This document shows, piece by piece, positions 7,934 through 17,820 of a stretch of DNA of 64,000 bases. A program made the translations under genes and the position numbers. Position 1 is the stretch's first letter. Every line of letters begins with the position of its first letter. The notes under the pieces were generated by a model. The model had not been told where the DNA came from. It ran no database searches and was given only the letters and a program-made list of their open reading frames with translations. This DNA comes from Pseudoalteromonas sp. R3 (GTDB taxonomy: Bacteria > Pseudomonadota > Gammaproteobacteria > Enterobacterales > Alteromonadaceae), in the NCBI RefSeq assembly GCF_004014715.1, contig NZ_CP034835.1, positions 1,364,001 through 1,428,000 of the forward strand, in the 5' to 3' direction.

Positions 7934-9769
7934 TTATTTCTGGGTGAGTGACCAGATGGCAATGCTGCCAGATATTTCATTACCCACAACCAGTAAAGGG
8001 GTATTGGTTGGGCTGTGATCAGCACTGACAAAGATCATGCCTTCTGGTGCCAGATCACCGGTAATGTCGGCACCTTCTTCCAGTCCCCGATTGATCAGGT
8101 AGGTGGTAAAGGTGACATTAAACGGATTGGTGATGTCATAGACTAAAATACTGCCCATACGCTCTAATCCAACAAAGGCATAAGTGCGTTCACCTATTTG
8201 TCCCAAAGCCAGTGCTTCAGGCTCTGCGCCTTTAGCATCTGAGCGAGTGTCACCTTCATTGGTATCTTCATCGTTATTAAACTGCTCACCGTGTAATGCC
8301 GTGGTAATGCGTACAATTTCGTCTCCCGAGTCAAATACGCGTGTACCACGATGATCCCAGATTGAGAAAGAGCGTGCGCCGTACGTATACAAGCGTTCAT
8401 ACTGACCATCACTATCTTCATCGCCCATTACTGTTGTCACTTTCAGACGGCCCAGGTCATCGTTGTCGTTGTTTACGTCGGTAAAGTTCGCAGCCAATGT
8501 CAGGTCTTTGGCGCGAATTTCATCTGTGTAAGCCAGACAGCCATCATCTTCATCAAAATCCAGTCCACCGTTGGCTGTACACTCAGCTTCACTGGCAGCC
8601 GGGAAGAAGTATTCTCGTCCATCCCCTTCGTTTGCCGTCACGATGAAGTTGGCACCCAGCCATTGGTAGGCGGCGATGGAGTCCGGCTGGTACATACCAT
8701 ATAAGCCTGGATATTTGCGCAGGTTAATACCACCGTCTTTATCCGATGCATCCATGCTCCAGTTACCCCAGTCTTTATAACCTAACCCCTTTATAGTAAG
8801 TGAGTTATCACTTAGGTCGACAATGGCGAGCGCATTGTTTTCTTGTAGCGAGACATAGGCATAACGGTTATCTTTGCTGACGGTGACATACTCTGGCTCG
8901 AGGTCCATCGCGACACTGGTGTTGATTTGTTGTCCTTTGATGGTGCGTCCGGTTGGGTTGGCGAAGACCACGCCTTGCGCCTGTAACTGAGCTTGCTGGT
9001 CATTAAACGCTTCGAAACCCAGTAGTGTGGCCTGATCGGCAACCTGACCGTCAGTAATGTCAATAATGGCGATACTGCCTTGCGGGTCCACACTGTAATC
9101 TCCAGCGGGCTCACCTTCGTTTGCGACGAGTATTTTGCTGCCATCCTGATTGAAGGTAACCATATCTGGCAGATAACCAACTTCAACGGTCTTCAGCAAT
9201 TGTGGTTGCTCAGAAGCGATATTATAGACCAGAACAAACCCTGTTTGTCCGGTGGCGCGAGCCATCGCAATGGCGAGCATATCACCATGGATTGCCAGAC
9301 TGTTGGCATCTGCGGCGACGACTTCATTAACTGCGATTGTCTGAGCGACATTCAGGTTGGTGTTTGTGACGACACCTTCATTGTTCTTAATAAGCTTTGC
9401 TGCATCAATTTGTGTGGTCGGGATCACCGCGATTTGCGGGCTATCGCCAGAGCTGTCCAGGGCAAAGATGCGTTGGCTGGGGGCATGATAGGCAACTATT
9501 TCAGCTGCACCTTCTGGGCTTTCTACATTGAGTACAGCACGACCAACTAACTGAGCTGACAGCGTACCAGTCATGGTTACGCCAGTCTCTCCTTGCTGAC
9601 CCTGAGTACCGGTTTCGCCTTGTGGGCCTTTTTCTCCGGTCTCTCCTGTTTTACCGGCTTCGCCTTGTACACCTTGTTCGCCTTGCTTTCCTGCTTGTCC
9701 GTCATCGCCATCCAGGCTACATCCGCTTAGCAAGCCAAGCAGCGTTAAAGAGATCAGTGTTTTTTTCAT
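7934..9769 (-). CDS. Choice-of-anchor I domain lipoprotein with collagen-like stalk
   Basis: A 611-residue predicted lipoprotein: signal peptide with lipobox LLSGC (Cys17), then about 14 Gly-X-Y triplets (GDDGQAGKQGEQG ... GETG, roughly residues 21-63), then a large beta-propeller-like domain. The propeller resembles choice-of-anchor I family proteins (VANEGEPAGDYSVDPQGSIAIIDI, YAYVSLQENNALAIVDL, FIVTANEGDGREYF). Asp/Asn-rich loops such as DANNDNDDLG-type stretches near residues 430-455 suggest calcium binding. It probably sits at the outer membrane facing out or into the periplasm. Its function is not known; related proteins are often annotated as alkaline-phosphatase-like without proof. Confidence 0.75.
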   Translation of the reverse strand: MKKTLISLTLLGLLSGCSLDGDDGQAGKQGEQGVQGEAGKTGETGEKGPQGETGTQGQQGETGVTMTGTLSAQLVGRAVLNVESPEGAAEIVAYHAPSQRIFALDSSGDSPQIAVIPTTQIDAAKLIKNNEGVVTNTNLNVAQTIAVNEVVAADANSLAIHGDMLAIAMARATGQTGFVLVYNIASEQPQLLKTVEVGYLPDMVTFNQDGSKILVANEGEPAGDYSVDPQGSIAIIDITDGQVADQATLLGFEAFNDQQAQLQAQGVVFANPTGRTIKGQQINTSVAMDLEPEYVTVSKDNRYAYVSLQENNALAIVDLSDNSLTIKGLGYKDWGNWSMDASDKDGGINLRKYPGLYGMYQPDSIAAYQWLGANFIVTANEGDGREYFFPAASEAECTANGGLDFDEDDGCLAYTDEIRAKDLTLAANFTDVNNDNDDLGRLKVTTVMGDEDSDGQYERLYTYGARSFSIWDHRGTRVFDSGDEIVRITTALHGEQFNNDEDTNEGDTRSDAKGAEPEALALGQIGERTYAFVGLERMGSILVYDITNPFNVTFTTYLINRGLEEGADITGDLAPEGMIFVSADHSPTNTPLLVVGNEISGSIAIWSLTQK

Positions 9770-9856
9770 TGTCTTTATTCTGAGTTGAGAAAATCACTGT
9801 AATTAAATCAGGGATAATTGACATCAGAATGACAATGGTGTGATTTTGGGGAAGGG

Positions 9857-9888
9857 AAACAAAATGGCCCTCGCACTAAGTACGAGGG
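9857..9888 (-). terminator. Probable terminator after the YjbR-like gene
   Basis: On the minus strand CCCTCG (9888-9883) and CGAGGG (9873-9868) form a 6-bp stem with a 9-base loop. CCATTTTGTTT follows, an interrupted T-tract. It lies just downstream of the YjbR-like gene. Confidence 0.55.
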
Positions 9889-9909
9889 AAGCCAATCAAG
9901 ACAGTCTCG

Positions 9910-10302
9910 TTAGGAGTTTGTGAGACGGTCTAGCTCTGCGCGCTGTGCGCTGGGTAAGTTATCAACCACAATCTGATATGAATCATCAATCATGCGTTTG
10001 ATCTCTTCTTCCGGGATGCTGCCATCAAGTACGATGGTGTTCCATAATCGTTTATTCATGTGATAACCAGGTACGATTGATGCGTATTTGTCTCGCAACA
10101 ATAGCGCTTCATCTGGATCACACTTTAGGTTAAGCCACCAAACTGGCTCACCATTCTCACCCATTTGACCCTCTTTCCCTTCATATAAGGTGGCAAACAT
10201 CTTGTGCTGCACCTTGTAAACGTCCACGTCCTGTGCAAACGGTTTTGTGATAAAGGTCCCAGGCTTAGCCTGTAAATACTCATGTACGAATTTCTGATCC
10301 AT
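9910..10302 (-). CDS. MmcQ/YjbR family protein
   Basis: A 130-residue protein resembling the MmcQ/YjbR family (CyaY-like fold). Conserved features include the LKCDPDEALLLRDKYASIVPGYHMNKRLWNT-type region (residues about 57-90) and a C-terminal helical DDSYQIVVDNLP. The family has been described as DNA-binding-like, but no biochemical role is established. It is monocistronic, with a hairpin terminator downstream. Confidence 0.75.
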   Translation of the reverse strand: MDQKFVHEYLQAKPGTFITKPFAQDVDVYKVQHKMFATLYEGKEGQMGENGEPVWWLNLKCDPDEALLLRDKYASIVPGYHMNKRLWNTIVLDGSIPEEEIKRMIDDSYQIVVDNLPSAQRAELDRLTNS

Positions 10303-11036
10303 AGCCCGTGTCCTTGAAATAACAAATTAAATTAACACAACATGGGGCTGATTTTAGCAGCTTTTGTGAGATTTCTGTAATTAGGAATAAGTAAAAACTA
10401 TCAGTCAGTTAAGACCAAATAAGAATATACCTGAATAACCTTATCTAAGCTGCGCAACAATATCAGTATATTTCACTCTATCGAGAAAAATACGTCTTAA
10501 ACCGCACAGAGGTTAACCAGTCCATTTATCTTTACAGTTCCAATTTCAAATCTGCTCAAGGAGAAATTTTCTCCCGCTCTTTGACTGCTAACCACACCAT
10601 GACCAAAATGACAAATGCCCACTTCATTGAACATTCAACCGGTTGTATGAGAGAAAACCCTCTTTGAAACACAGTGAAAGTGCAATCAAATTGGCACGTA
10701 TAAGCTTCCAATCCCGTTCGGCTTAACCTAAGTGTAGGAAAATCAAACCGGATCGCCAGCGAAAGTGACAGGTCATCAGGTTTGTCTATTACCTGACGTG
10801 CCACCTGGTACGACTTATATCCGTGTCGCAGCAAATAATACCTTTTTAAAATAATAAGTTAGCAATTATTTGCGAGTTTAGGGGCGTGTTGTTACATGCA
10901 CCTAAGTTAGAAACCATGCGTTTCTGGGGACGTATTAAATTAAATAATGCAATATTTTGCAACAATTTCGATGTTTTTGCGTGTTTTTTAAACTTAAGAT
11001 ACACTGCGCGGGAAATAAATTACCCATTTACTTAAC
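10303..11036. other. Gene-poor intergenic stretch
   Basis: About 730 bases with no convincing gene. One weak minus-strand reading frame (10556-10834) is listed separately. The second half is AT-rich (10840-11020) and contains a short inverted repeat TGCAATATTTTGCA. No tRNA, repeat family or convincing terminator was recognised. Confidence 0.5.
10556..10834 (-). CDS. Hypothetical small protein with C-terminal hydrophobic segment (doubtful)
   Basis: A 92-residue frame starting at a TTG with AAAAAGG seven bases upstream. The only recognisable feature is a hydrophobic segment MKWAFVILVMVWLAV near the C-terminus followed by charged residues, which could be a single membrane anchor. No family is recognised and the N-terminal two thirds look unstructured. 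It may be a chance frame. Confidence 0.25.
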   Translation of the reverse strand: MLRHGYKSYQVARQVIDKPDDLSLSLAIRFDFPTLRLSRTGLEAYTCQFDCTFTVFQRGFSLIQPVECSMKWAFVILVMVWLAVKEREKISP

Positions 11037-11291
11037 GTGGAACGCTGTGCTTCATGGATTTGCTATGGAATCACAGTGTCGGGAGGCTGTGTGCTGGTGT
11101 TGTATCCTTTATTTATGTGTCTTGGGGCACTGCTGATGTTTAATGAATTGCGTTGTACCGGGGTCACGAGGCGCTCCTGGGTATTTCTGGCTGCATGTGC
11201 GGGCCCCGTGGTATGGATCCTATTTCGCACTCACTATCGCCTTACATGGCTCAGACAAGTTGGAAGTATATATGCAGTGTTAAGAGCCTGA
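11037..11291 (+). CDS. Hypothetical small membrane protein (doubtful)
   Basis: An 84-residue frame starting at GTG with two hydrophobic stretches (about residues 10-36 and 46-63), and basic residues at the C-terminus, which would fit a two-pass inner-membrane protein. No Shine-Dalgarno is evident and no family is recognised. It converges on the GGDEF-EAL gene. An internal ATG around residue 27 is an alternative start. Confidence 0.3.
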   Translation: MERCASWICYGITVSGGCVLVLYPLFMCLGALLMFNELRCTGVTRRSWVFLAACAGPVVWILFRTHYRLTWLRQVGSIYAVLRA

Positions 11292-11326
11292 GTCGACTAA
11301 GTGTGCGATACAAGCCATTTGAGGGG

Positions 11327-13567
11327 CTAGTTGACCAGTTGCAGAGTGGGCTTATCGGCGAGCTGGGATTTAAGAAATTGCTCAAATTCTGGTGCTGATA
11401 AAGGCTTAGCATAATAGTAGCCCTGAATGGTCTGACAATTGAGGCGCTGCAACTGTTGCAGTTGTTGTTCATGTTCAACACCTTCGGCGACCACATGCAG
11501 GCCCAGATTGTGGGCAATGGTAACAATCGAGTCGACCATGTTGCAGCCACGCTCAGTGTTCATATCATCGACAAAGGCTTTGTCGACTTTCAGAGTATTA
11601 AGTGGAAACTGTTTCAGATAAGCTAAAGAGGAATAGCCTGTGCCAAAGTCGTCCATCGCCAGGTGTATGCCACGTGAACTCAATGAGCGCATAATTGAAA
11701 TTGCTTCTTGTGGATCGTCCATAACCGTGCCTTCGGTAATTTCTAGCTCAAGGAAATATGAAGGAAGTTGATTCTTTTGCAAGATGAGATCTATGCGTGC
11801 GGTCAGGTCAGGCAAACTAAACTGTCTGGCGGATAAATTGACAGCAACACGGCCATTAAACAATCCCTGATCTACCCAGCGTTTGACATCTTTACAGGCC
11901 TTGTCCAGCACCACTTCGCCAATCTCGACAATTTGCCCCGTTTCCTCGGCAATAGGAATGAATAAACCCGGACTGATCACACCTTTTTTAGGGGTAATGA
12001 AGCGCACCAATGCCTCCATGCCCACGAGTGCCCCGGTTGCAATGTCCATTTTGGGCTGGTAATACACCACAAAATGGTCCTCTTTTAATCCAAAGCGCAT
12101 CAGGTTCTCTATTTGCAGACGCTTAACGGCCTGTTCGTTCATGGAATCATTAAAGAACAGATAGTGATTGCCTTTTTGCTTGGCATGGTACATGGCTGTA
12201 TCAGCATTTTTCAGCAAGATTTCCGGTGTGCTGCCATCTTCGGGAAACAACACAATGCCAACAGAAGAGGTGATCACCAGCTCATGATTCGCCATTTTAA
12301 ATGGTGTTGCAATGACCGCGAGAAACTGTTTCGCGGCTTTAGTGATGGTATGAATATCGTTCGTGCCCGACATTACCAGGGCAAACTCATCGCCGCCCAG
12401 ACGATAAAACGTATCTTGTTGACGGCACAGTTTATTGAGTCGCATGGCGAGCTTGGCAAGCAAGCTGTCTCCCAGCTGGTGGCCAAGAGAGTCGTTTATC
12501 TTCTTAAAGTTATCCAGGTCAAACACCAGCAGGGCGTGGTCGCGTTTCTGATCAACCAGTTTCTTAAGGTTGGTGAAAAATAAGTTCCTGTTTGGCAGTC
12601 CAGTGGTGCGATCCCGGTTAGACAGGTTATGCAGCTGTGATTCAGCTTTCTTACGTTCAGTTAAGTCTGAAAACACAACAACGTAATTGGTAATGTGGCC
12701 GTGGTTATTTTTAATCTCGTCAATGGATATTTCAATCGGCAGCATAGTACCAGTCTGGTCGTAGAGCTTAAGTTCTTCCTGCCAGTGTTCGCTCTTTTTT
12801 AGAGCCGCTTTTATCTGGCTGATAAACTGGCCGTCGTAACCGGGCAATTTAAATTCGGTATTTATGTATTGTTCACGAACACCACCAAACACCCGGATGT
12901 AGCTTGGGTTCAAATCAACCAGGCGGAAGTGATGATCGTAGATGGCAATCGCATCGGTCAGAGACTCGACGCATTTGGCAAACAGGTTTAGTCGTTCTTC
13001 TGTGCTCTTTAGGTGGTTTATGTCGCGAATTGTACCCGTCATACGCAGCGGGTTTAAGTTGTCATCTTTTTCAATGATTTTGCCTTTATCCAGTACCCAG
13101 TGATACTGATCCAGGCTGTTTCTGACTCGGTAAGTGGCTTCAAAAAACGCCGTTTTTTCAGCAAAATGTAGCTTAAGTTGTTTTTCTACCAGAGGCAGGT
13201 CGAGAGGGTGTATCAGGCTGGCGTTTGGAATGAAGTTTTTACCTGTTGCGGTATCCATCATGAATTTGTCATTGATACGCACAATTTCACCGCTGTTGAT
13301 GTTCCAGTCCCAAAGTGTGTCGCCGCTGCCTTCTACAGTACTTTTCAGGCGTTGCTCTGAATGTTTAAGCGCACTGAGGGAGCGTTTTGCTTTGCGATTT
13401 ACAATCACCAGATAGCACAAGGTGACCGCGGTGATGAGTCCCACCACAATCGTTAGTGTCATCTGTGAATTTTGCATTACCTCCAAAGACACGGGCGCAC
13501 TCACAGTCGGCCAGGTCTGAAGCAACAAAATAGATGTAATTGTTTTTATAATTGTTGTTTTTTTCAT
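11327..13567 (-). CDS. Membrane-anchored PAS-PAS-GGDEF-EAL cyclic-di-GMP protein
   Basis: A 746-residue protein. There is an N-terminal signal-like segment, then a transmembrane helix (about residues 36-56), two PAS/PAC regions (about 70-190 and 195-305), a GGDEF domain (about 315-475) and an EAL domain (about 485-735). GGDEF is intact at 391-395, and RxxD (Arg382-Asp385) lies five residues before it, the canonical product-inhibition site. The EAL triplet is at 518-520 within MEALVRF, with DDFGTGYSSL and EGVE also present, so both cyclase and phosphodiesterase could be active. The net activity cannot be told from sequence. The PAS ligands are unknown. Confidence 0.9.
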   Translation of the reverse strand: MKKTTIIKTITSILLLQTWPTVSAPVSLEVMQNSQMTLTIVVGLITAVTLCYLVIVNRKAKRSLSALKHSEQRLKSTVEGSGDTLWDWNINSGEIVRINDKFMMDTATGKNFIPNASLIHPLDLPLVEKQLKLHFAEKTAFFEATYRVRNSLDQYHWVLDKGKIIEKDDNLNPLRMTGTIRDINHLKSTEERLNLFAKCVESLTDAIAIYDHHFRLVDLNPSYIRVFGGVREQYINTEFKLPGYDGQFISQIKAALKKSEHWQEELKLYDQTGTMLPIEISIDEIKNNHGHITNYVVVFSDLTERKKAESQLHNLSNRDRTTGLPNRNLFFTNLKKLVDQKRDHALLVFDLDNFKKINDSLGHQLGDSLLAKLAMRLNKLCRQQDTFYRLGGDEFALVMSGTNDIHTITKAAKQFLAVIATPFKMANHELVITSSVGIVLFPEDGSTPEILLKNADTAMYHAKQKGNHYLFFNDSMNEQAVKRLQIENLMRFGLKEDHFVVYYQPKMDIATGALVGMEALVRFITPKKGVISPGLFIPIAEETGQIVEIGEVVLDKACKDVKRWVDQGLFNGRVAVNLSARQFSLPDLTARIDLILQKNQLPSYFLELEITEGTVMDDPQEAISIMRSLSSRGIHLAMDDFGTGYSSLAYLKQFPLNTLKVDKAFVDDMNTERGCNMVDSIVTIAHNLGLHVVAEGVEHEQQLQQLQRLNCQTIQGYYYAKPLSAPEFEQFLKSQLADKPTLQLVN

Positions 13568-13821
13568 AAGGCTTAAAGAGTCAATTACAATTGCTAATCT
13601 AATCTAAGCCCTGTGTAGAGTCAAAAAGAATGTCAGAAAAAATCCCTAATTTGGGACCTACTGTCTCTGCATGTATAAAATCTATGCGGGAATAGGTGTC
13701 TTAAGCACTTGAGTCAGGTCAGCCTGCCTCGTTGCTGCTAAGGTACTTTCGCGATGAAGATCAAACGTTTCAGAAGCGCCGGGTATGAATGGCGCTACCT
13801 TAGCGAAGGTTCTGATGTTTA

Positions 13822-16578
13822 TTAATTACACCTGAGTGTGATTTTTGCAAAATCGCTGGACACCAGATTTATTATGTATTGTTTCAACGCTTCAAAGGTC
13901 AGGTTATCGAGTGCTTCGATGAGTTTGTCCTGCATGGAGAAGGTATGATCATCGGTGCCAATGGCTATCCATAACCGTTGTGAGCGTAGCCTCAGATTCT
14001 TATCTTTCTCAGCGATTTGGGCATGTAATGCTGCTTTTACCTGAATCCATTGCGTGTCTTCATAGTTATCCAATTGTGTCACCAGGTCAGTCAGGTATTG
14101 ATGATGACGCTGCAGCAGCGTTTCGCTGTCGTAATTGGAAGATTGCACATAAAACGCGATCCCCGCGCGGGTATTAAACGGAGCATAACCCGCACCAACC
14201 AAGTAACCTAGCTGTTGTTGGGTGCGCAGTGACTCAAAGTAATCCTGGCTAACCAGTTGATTGAAGGCCATAATTTTGACTTTGTCATCGACACTGCTGG
14301 TGGGGGCCTGTATATATTCAACAAAGGCGTGTTCAGCGCCAGGTTTTTCGATCTCTACTTGCTGATGTGAAGAGAACAGGTTGAGCGGCTTTTTCAGGTC
14401 GTCCAGAATTTCACTGTAGGCAAACAGAGCGTGGAGTTGCTTTTGCATATCCAGTGCATGGTCCAGTTGCCAGTTACCATGCATAAAGGCTTTGATGTGA
14501 ATTGCCTTGAAAAAGTTATCGCGAAACAGGCAAAACTCATTGAAACTGATATTTTTCAGGGCCTTGGCTAACTGCTCCGGCGTTGGGTTCCAGGGCATCA
14601 GCTGGGCACCAAGCAGGCTAAATAGCTCGCTGACAGGTTTGCTCTTGTTGTGATTTTTCCAGTGCCGGATCAGTTGCTTTTTATACTCTGCAAAACGGGT
14701 GGCGCTGATTGGCTGTTTGAGTAGTGCCTCGACTAGTTGCAGCACAAGCTTGAGCTGACTGGCTGACAGACCTGCCGTTTGCAGTGTCAGACCACCCTGA
14801 TGAGAGCTCAGGTGATAGCTCAGACCTGCCAATTCGGCGGCATAAAACTGCTCTGCCACGCTGTCCATAAATAAGTCGGCGAACAGCCTGGTCATCGCCA
14901 TGCTTTTATGGTTTTCAACCGAACACTGGGAGTCGATTTCTAGATAAAAATGACCTTTAGTCACACGAAAGCGCGTGTCTTGCTTAAACCAGAAAGCGAA
15001 TCCGGGCCTGTCTGTCAACAGTGTCGGAGTTTTTCGGCCGGGCTCAATATCATACAGGCGGTTCTCAAAAGCCAGGTAGGGATTTGCAGCAGGTAAGCGC
15101 ATTTCGGGAAGCGGGGTGGTAATCTGCTCAAGGGTTTGGAGCCATTCTATATTAATTCGTTCGACCTGATAGGGCGTATTGTACCACTGCGCAACCTTGC
15201 GGGTGACGTCGTTTTCACAGGTAATGTCGGGGTGGATAAGTATCAAGCGCATATTGTGTGGAGATAGCAGCGTCATGAGTTCATCATGCAAGGTATGATT
15301 GAAAGCACTCATGCAATAATCACCGTACAAAATGTCATCTTCTTCATAATGATGCATGTTAATACTGAGTGCACTCACCCAATCAAGGAGCTTACTTTGT
15401 TCCTGATTTTCAAAAGCCAGTTCAAGCAGGCGTTTTTTGTCTTCGTATAGCGCCGGAAGTAGCGCAATTTGTTCACGGATAAGGCTGATATACTCAAACA
15501 ACATTTCAACGATGTCTTCGTAGTATTCTATGCCATTATCAGTCAGTGCAAAGCTGACATTAAAATCTTTGAAGTTGCTGCCATCCACACCACCACCGGC
15601 CGACAGAGCGTTGATCCAGCCATTTTTCTTTAAAATCGCGTACAGCGAGCCATCCCCTTCGTAGCCAAGCAAATGAGCTAAAAAGCTCAGACTCTTAAAC
15701 TTATAAAGCCTTTCGACATCCGGCATCGCAAAACTGACAATCAGTTTTTGCATGTGCTTGCGTGGCTCTATATGGAGTAACAGGCCAAGGTCTTGCTGAC
15801 GATACAGTGGCACGTCAATGGCAGGCTTTGGTGCATCGTGGCCTGTTAATGGGCTAAAATAGAGTCTGGCCAGTCGTGCCAGCTCTTCCAGAGGCTGAGG
15901 GCCTGCCAATACCAGGGTCATCCATTGTGCCTGATAATGTGCTGTAAAAAAGGTTTCGATTTCTTGTTTGAACTCTCCGCTGTGATCTGCCAGCGTGTTG
16001 TGGTTCCCGACAGAGAACTTAGCAAATGGGTGGGCGGGATTGACCGTTTCCTTGTGTACCTGAATGATCCGGCGGTTGTCGTCTTTGACTTTCAGATTGA
16101 ATTCGGAGTCAATAGCATTGCGTTCATCCTGTAAAGCATCTTCAGCGAACAGCGGGGCATAAAAGAACTCGCTAAACCTGTGTAATGCCTGTTCAAACAT
16201 GGCAGAGCGGCAATCGAAGAAATAACAGCTGTGCTCTGTGCCGGTCCATGCATTGCTCTGTCCACCTGCCTGGCTGACAAACTGAGAGAACTCTCCCCTT
16301 GCCGGAAAGGTTTTCGTTCCGAGAAATAACATGTGCTCAACAAAGTGCGCCATGCCCTGACGACTTTGGGGATCGTCAAAGTGACCAACATTAATGGCCA
16401 ATGATGCAGCGGCTTTGGTGCTTGAAGTATCTTCTACCAAGAGTATTTTAAGACCATTGTCCAGTGTCAGGTGACGATAATTTCTTTTATCATTATTACT
16501 CAGTTTCAATTGTGTGCCGCCGATATAGTGGTTAGAGACGTGGCTGCTGTTTCCGGGCTTAACGCTGGCAACAGACAT
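13822..16578 (-). CDS. M16 family zinc metallopeptidase (insulysin/protease III type)
   Basis: A 918-residue inverzincin. The inverted zinc motif HFVEH is at residues 78-82 (Glu81 catalytic), with further zinc-ligand glutamates expected in the DALQDERNAIDSEF region about 70 residues later. Length and the four-lobe architecture match insulysin/pitrilysin. Unlike E. coli PtrA, no signal peptide is seen, so a cytoplasmic location is likely. These enzymes degrade short peptides. The ATG at 16578 has a weak Shine-Dalgarno; homology to the family begins around residue 33, so a later start is possible. Confidence 0.88.
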   Translation of the reverse strand: MSVASVKPGNSSHVSNHYIGGTQLKLSNNDKRNYRHLTLDNGLKILLVEDTSSTKAAASLAINVGHFDDPQSRQGMAHFVEHMLFLGTKTFPARGEFSQFVSQAGGQSNAWTGTEHSCYFFDCRSAMFEQALHRFSEFFYAPLFAEDALQDERNAIDSEFNLKVKDDNRRIIQVHKETVNPAHPFAKFSVGNHNTLADHSGEFKQEIETFFTAHYQAQWMTLVLAGPQPLEELARLARLYFSPLTGHDAPKPAIDVPLYRQQDLGLLLHIEPRKHMQKLIVSFAMPDVERLYKFKSLSFLAHLLGYEGDGSLYAILKKNGWINALSAGGGVDGSNFKDFNVSFALTDNGIEYYEDIVEMLFEYISLIREQIALLPALYEDKKRLLELAFENQEQSKLLDWVSALSINMHHYEEDDILYGDYCMSAFNHTLHDELMTLLSPHNMRLILIHPDITCENDVTRKVAQWYNTPYQVERINIEWLQTLEQITTPLPEMRLPAANPYLAFENRLYDIEPGRKTPTLLTDRPGFAFWFKQDTRFRVTKGHFYLEIDSQCSVENHKSMAMTRLFADLFMDSVAEQFYAAELAGLSYHLSSHQGGLTLQTAGLSASQLKLVLQLVEALLKQPISATRFAEYKKQLIRHWKNHNKSKPVSELFSLLGAQLMPWNPTPEQLAKALKNISFNEFCLFRDNFFKAIHIKAFMHGNWQLDHALDMQKQLHALFAYSEILDDLKKPLNLFSSHQQVEIEKPGAEHAFVEYIQAPTSSVDDKVKIMAFNQLVSQDYFESLRTQQQLGYLVGAGYAPFNTRAGIAFYVQSSNYDSETLLQRHHQYLTDLVTQLDNYEDTQWIQVKAALHAQIAEKDKNLRLRSQRLWIAIGTDDHTFSMQDKLIEALDNLTFEALKQYIINLVSSDFAKITLRCN

Positions 16579-16722
16579 TTGGGTCGTTGCGATAGCCGGT
16601 CACCTCTGAATTAGCCTGTATTTTAAACTTAAGGTTTGGATGCTTTTGTTTTAATATAGCGGACAATTTGGGGCAATAGCTACAGGTTGTCTTTAATTTT
16701 CTTGCCAACTTTTCGGAGTGCT

Positions 16723-17190
16723 ATGAAAACAATTCTGATCATGCGCCATGGCGAAGCGGGCCCTATGCAGGCTAACGATGCAGCCAGAACACTGACATCA
16801 CGCGGAACGACTCAGTCTGCGGCCATGGGGCAGTGGCTAAGTGAGCATTTCCCTCCTCAGGCTGTCCTGGTGAGTCCTTACGTCAGGGCACAGCAAACAG
16901 CACAAGGGGTGTTGCAGCATAATTCTGTGTCTTTTGACCAAACGTGTCATGATATTGTGCCCAGTGGTAATGCTGCAGTGGCCGTTGATTATCTGGAAAC
17001 TCTGATAAGTATGCATGACACGCTGGATACCTGGCTGGTCGTGGCGCATATGCCTATCGTCAGTTATCTGGTTGATCAGCTGGTACCGGGTGAAATGCCA
17101 ATATTTCCAACGGCTGCGGTTGCCGTGATCCAATATAACCCCGATACGCTTAAAAGCGAGTTGCTCCAGCTGGTCACTCCACCCAACTAG
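16723..17190 (+). CDS. sixA: Phosphohistidine phosphatase SixA
   Basis: A 155-residue histidine phosphatase. RHGEAG lies at the N-terminus (His9 being the phospho-acceptor), VSPYVRAQQTA is the second family signature and VAHMPIVSYL holds the second catalytic histidine. SixA removes phosphate from histidine-phosphorylated HPt/PTS proteins. The ATG at 16723 follows CGGAGTGCT, and the protein starts at the family core; an in-frame ATG 36 bases upstream is less likely. Confidence 0.85.
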   Translation: MKTILIMRHGEAGPMQANDAARTLTSRGTTQSAAMGQWLSEHFPPQAVLVSPYVRAQQTAQGVLQHNSVSFDQTCHDIVPSGNAAVAVDYLETLISMHDTLDTWLVVAHMPIVSYLVDQLVPGEMPIFPTAAVAVIQYNPDTLKSELLQLVTPPN

Positions 17191-17521
17191 ACAAGCACTA
17201 AGTATAAATAAGTTGACTCTGTGCGGTCTAATGTCCTCCTTTTCGTTACGGCGCTTTATTACAATGACGTCGCTTTCATGACACCGGTTACCATCTTTGG
17301 GCGGATGGTGCCCGGTTGTATTATATTTCGTCGCAGAGTAAGCCGCTAAAGAACACCGTTGTTTTGCGATTAAACGAACAGGTGTGCGCAGCAGGTTTAT
17401 CTCACCTTGTGCGTTTCCGTTAGTGGTATCTTGCAATGTGTTATTGAGTAGAGCGAGATAGTGACATCTGTATTTCAATTCGGTAAATCCGTTTCCTGCC
17501 ATCATATAGGCAAGAGTTTGG

Positions 17522-17539
17522 TAAGGACAATTGTCCTTA
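17522..17539. promoter_or_regulatory. Perfect 18-bp palindrome, candidate operator
   Basis: TAAGGACAATTGTCCTTA reads identically on both strands. It lies about 110 bases upstream of the predicted receptor promoter. A perfect palindrome of this length without a T-tract suits a dimeric DNA-binding protein; the protein is unknown. Confidence 0.5.
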
Positions 17540-17627
17540 TTTTGAGGCTTTTTGTTGCGAAAAGTTGTTAACTCTTAGCTAACTTTCACGATATTTACAA
17601 AAATGTGGAAAATTTATATGCATAATT

Positions 17628-17656
17628 GCAGCAATTTGAAAATTTGCTGCTATAAT
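17628..17656 (+). promoter_or_regulatory. Extended -10 promoter with overlapping inverted repeat
   Basis: TGCTATAAT (17648-17656) is a perfect extended -10 element. GCAGCAA (17628-17634) and TTGCTGC (17644-17650) form a 7-bp inverted repeat separated by 9 bases, sitting exactly in the -35/spacer region and abutting the -10. A protein bound there would block RNA polymerase, so repression is a reasonable inference. Confidence 0.55.
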
Positions 17657-17820
17657 TACGGCCGTCTCGTTCAGCCTCACATAGCCGCTTTGCACTCTCG
17701 CTAGTGAGGTCCGCGCTGCTCGTCATTTGCGCGTAAAATTGAGCGAACCAGCCATTGTGATACGGCGCCCAAATCAAAACCGTTGAACTCAAGAGTGCAT
17801 ATAAAAGGTTAAATCCCAAC

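Larger units (their letters stand above)
17191..17820. other. Long regulatory region upstream of the TonB-dependent receptor
   Basis: 630 bases without a credible gene between sixA and the receptor. It becomes AT-rich after 17500. It contains a perfect 18-bp palindrome at 17522-17539 and an inverted repeat overlapping an extended -10 promoter at 17628-17656, both listed separately. The leader from the predicted start site to the receptor ATG would be about 160 bases. Confidence 0.6.
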
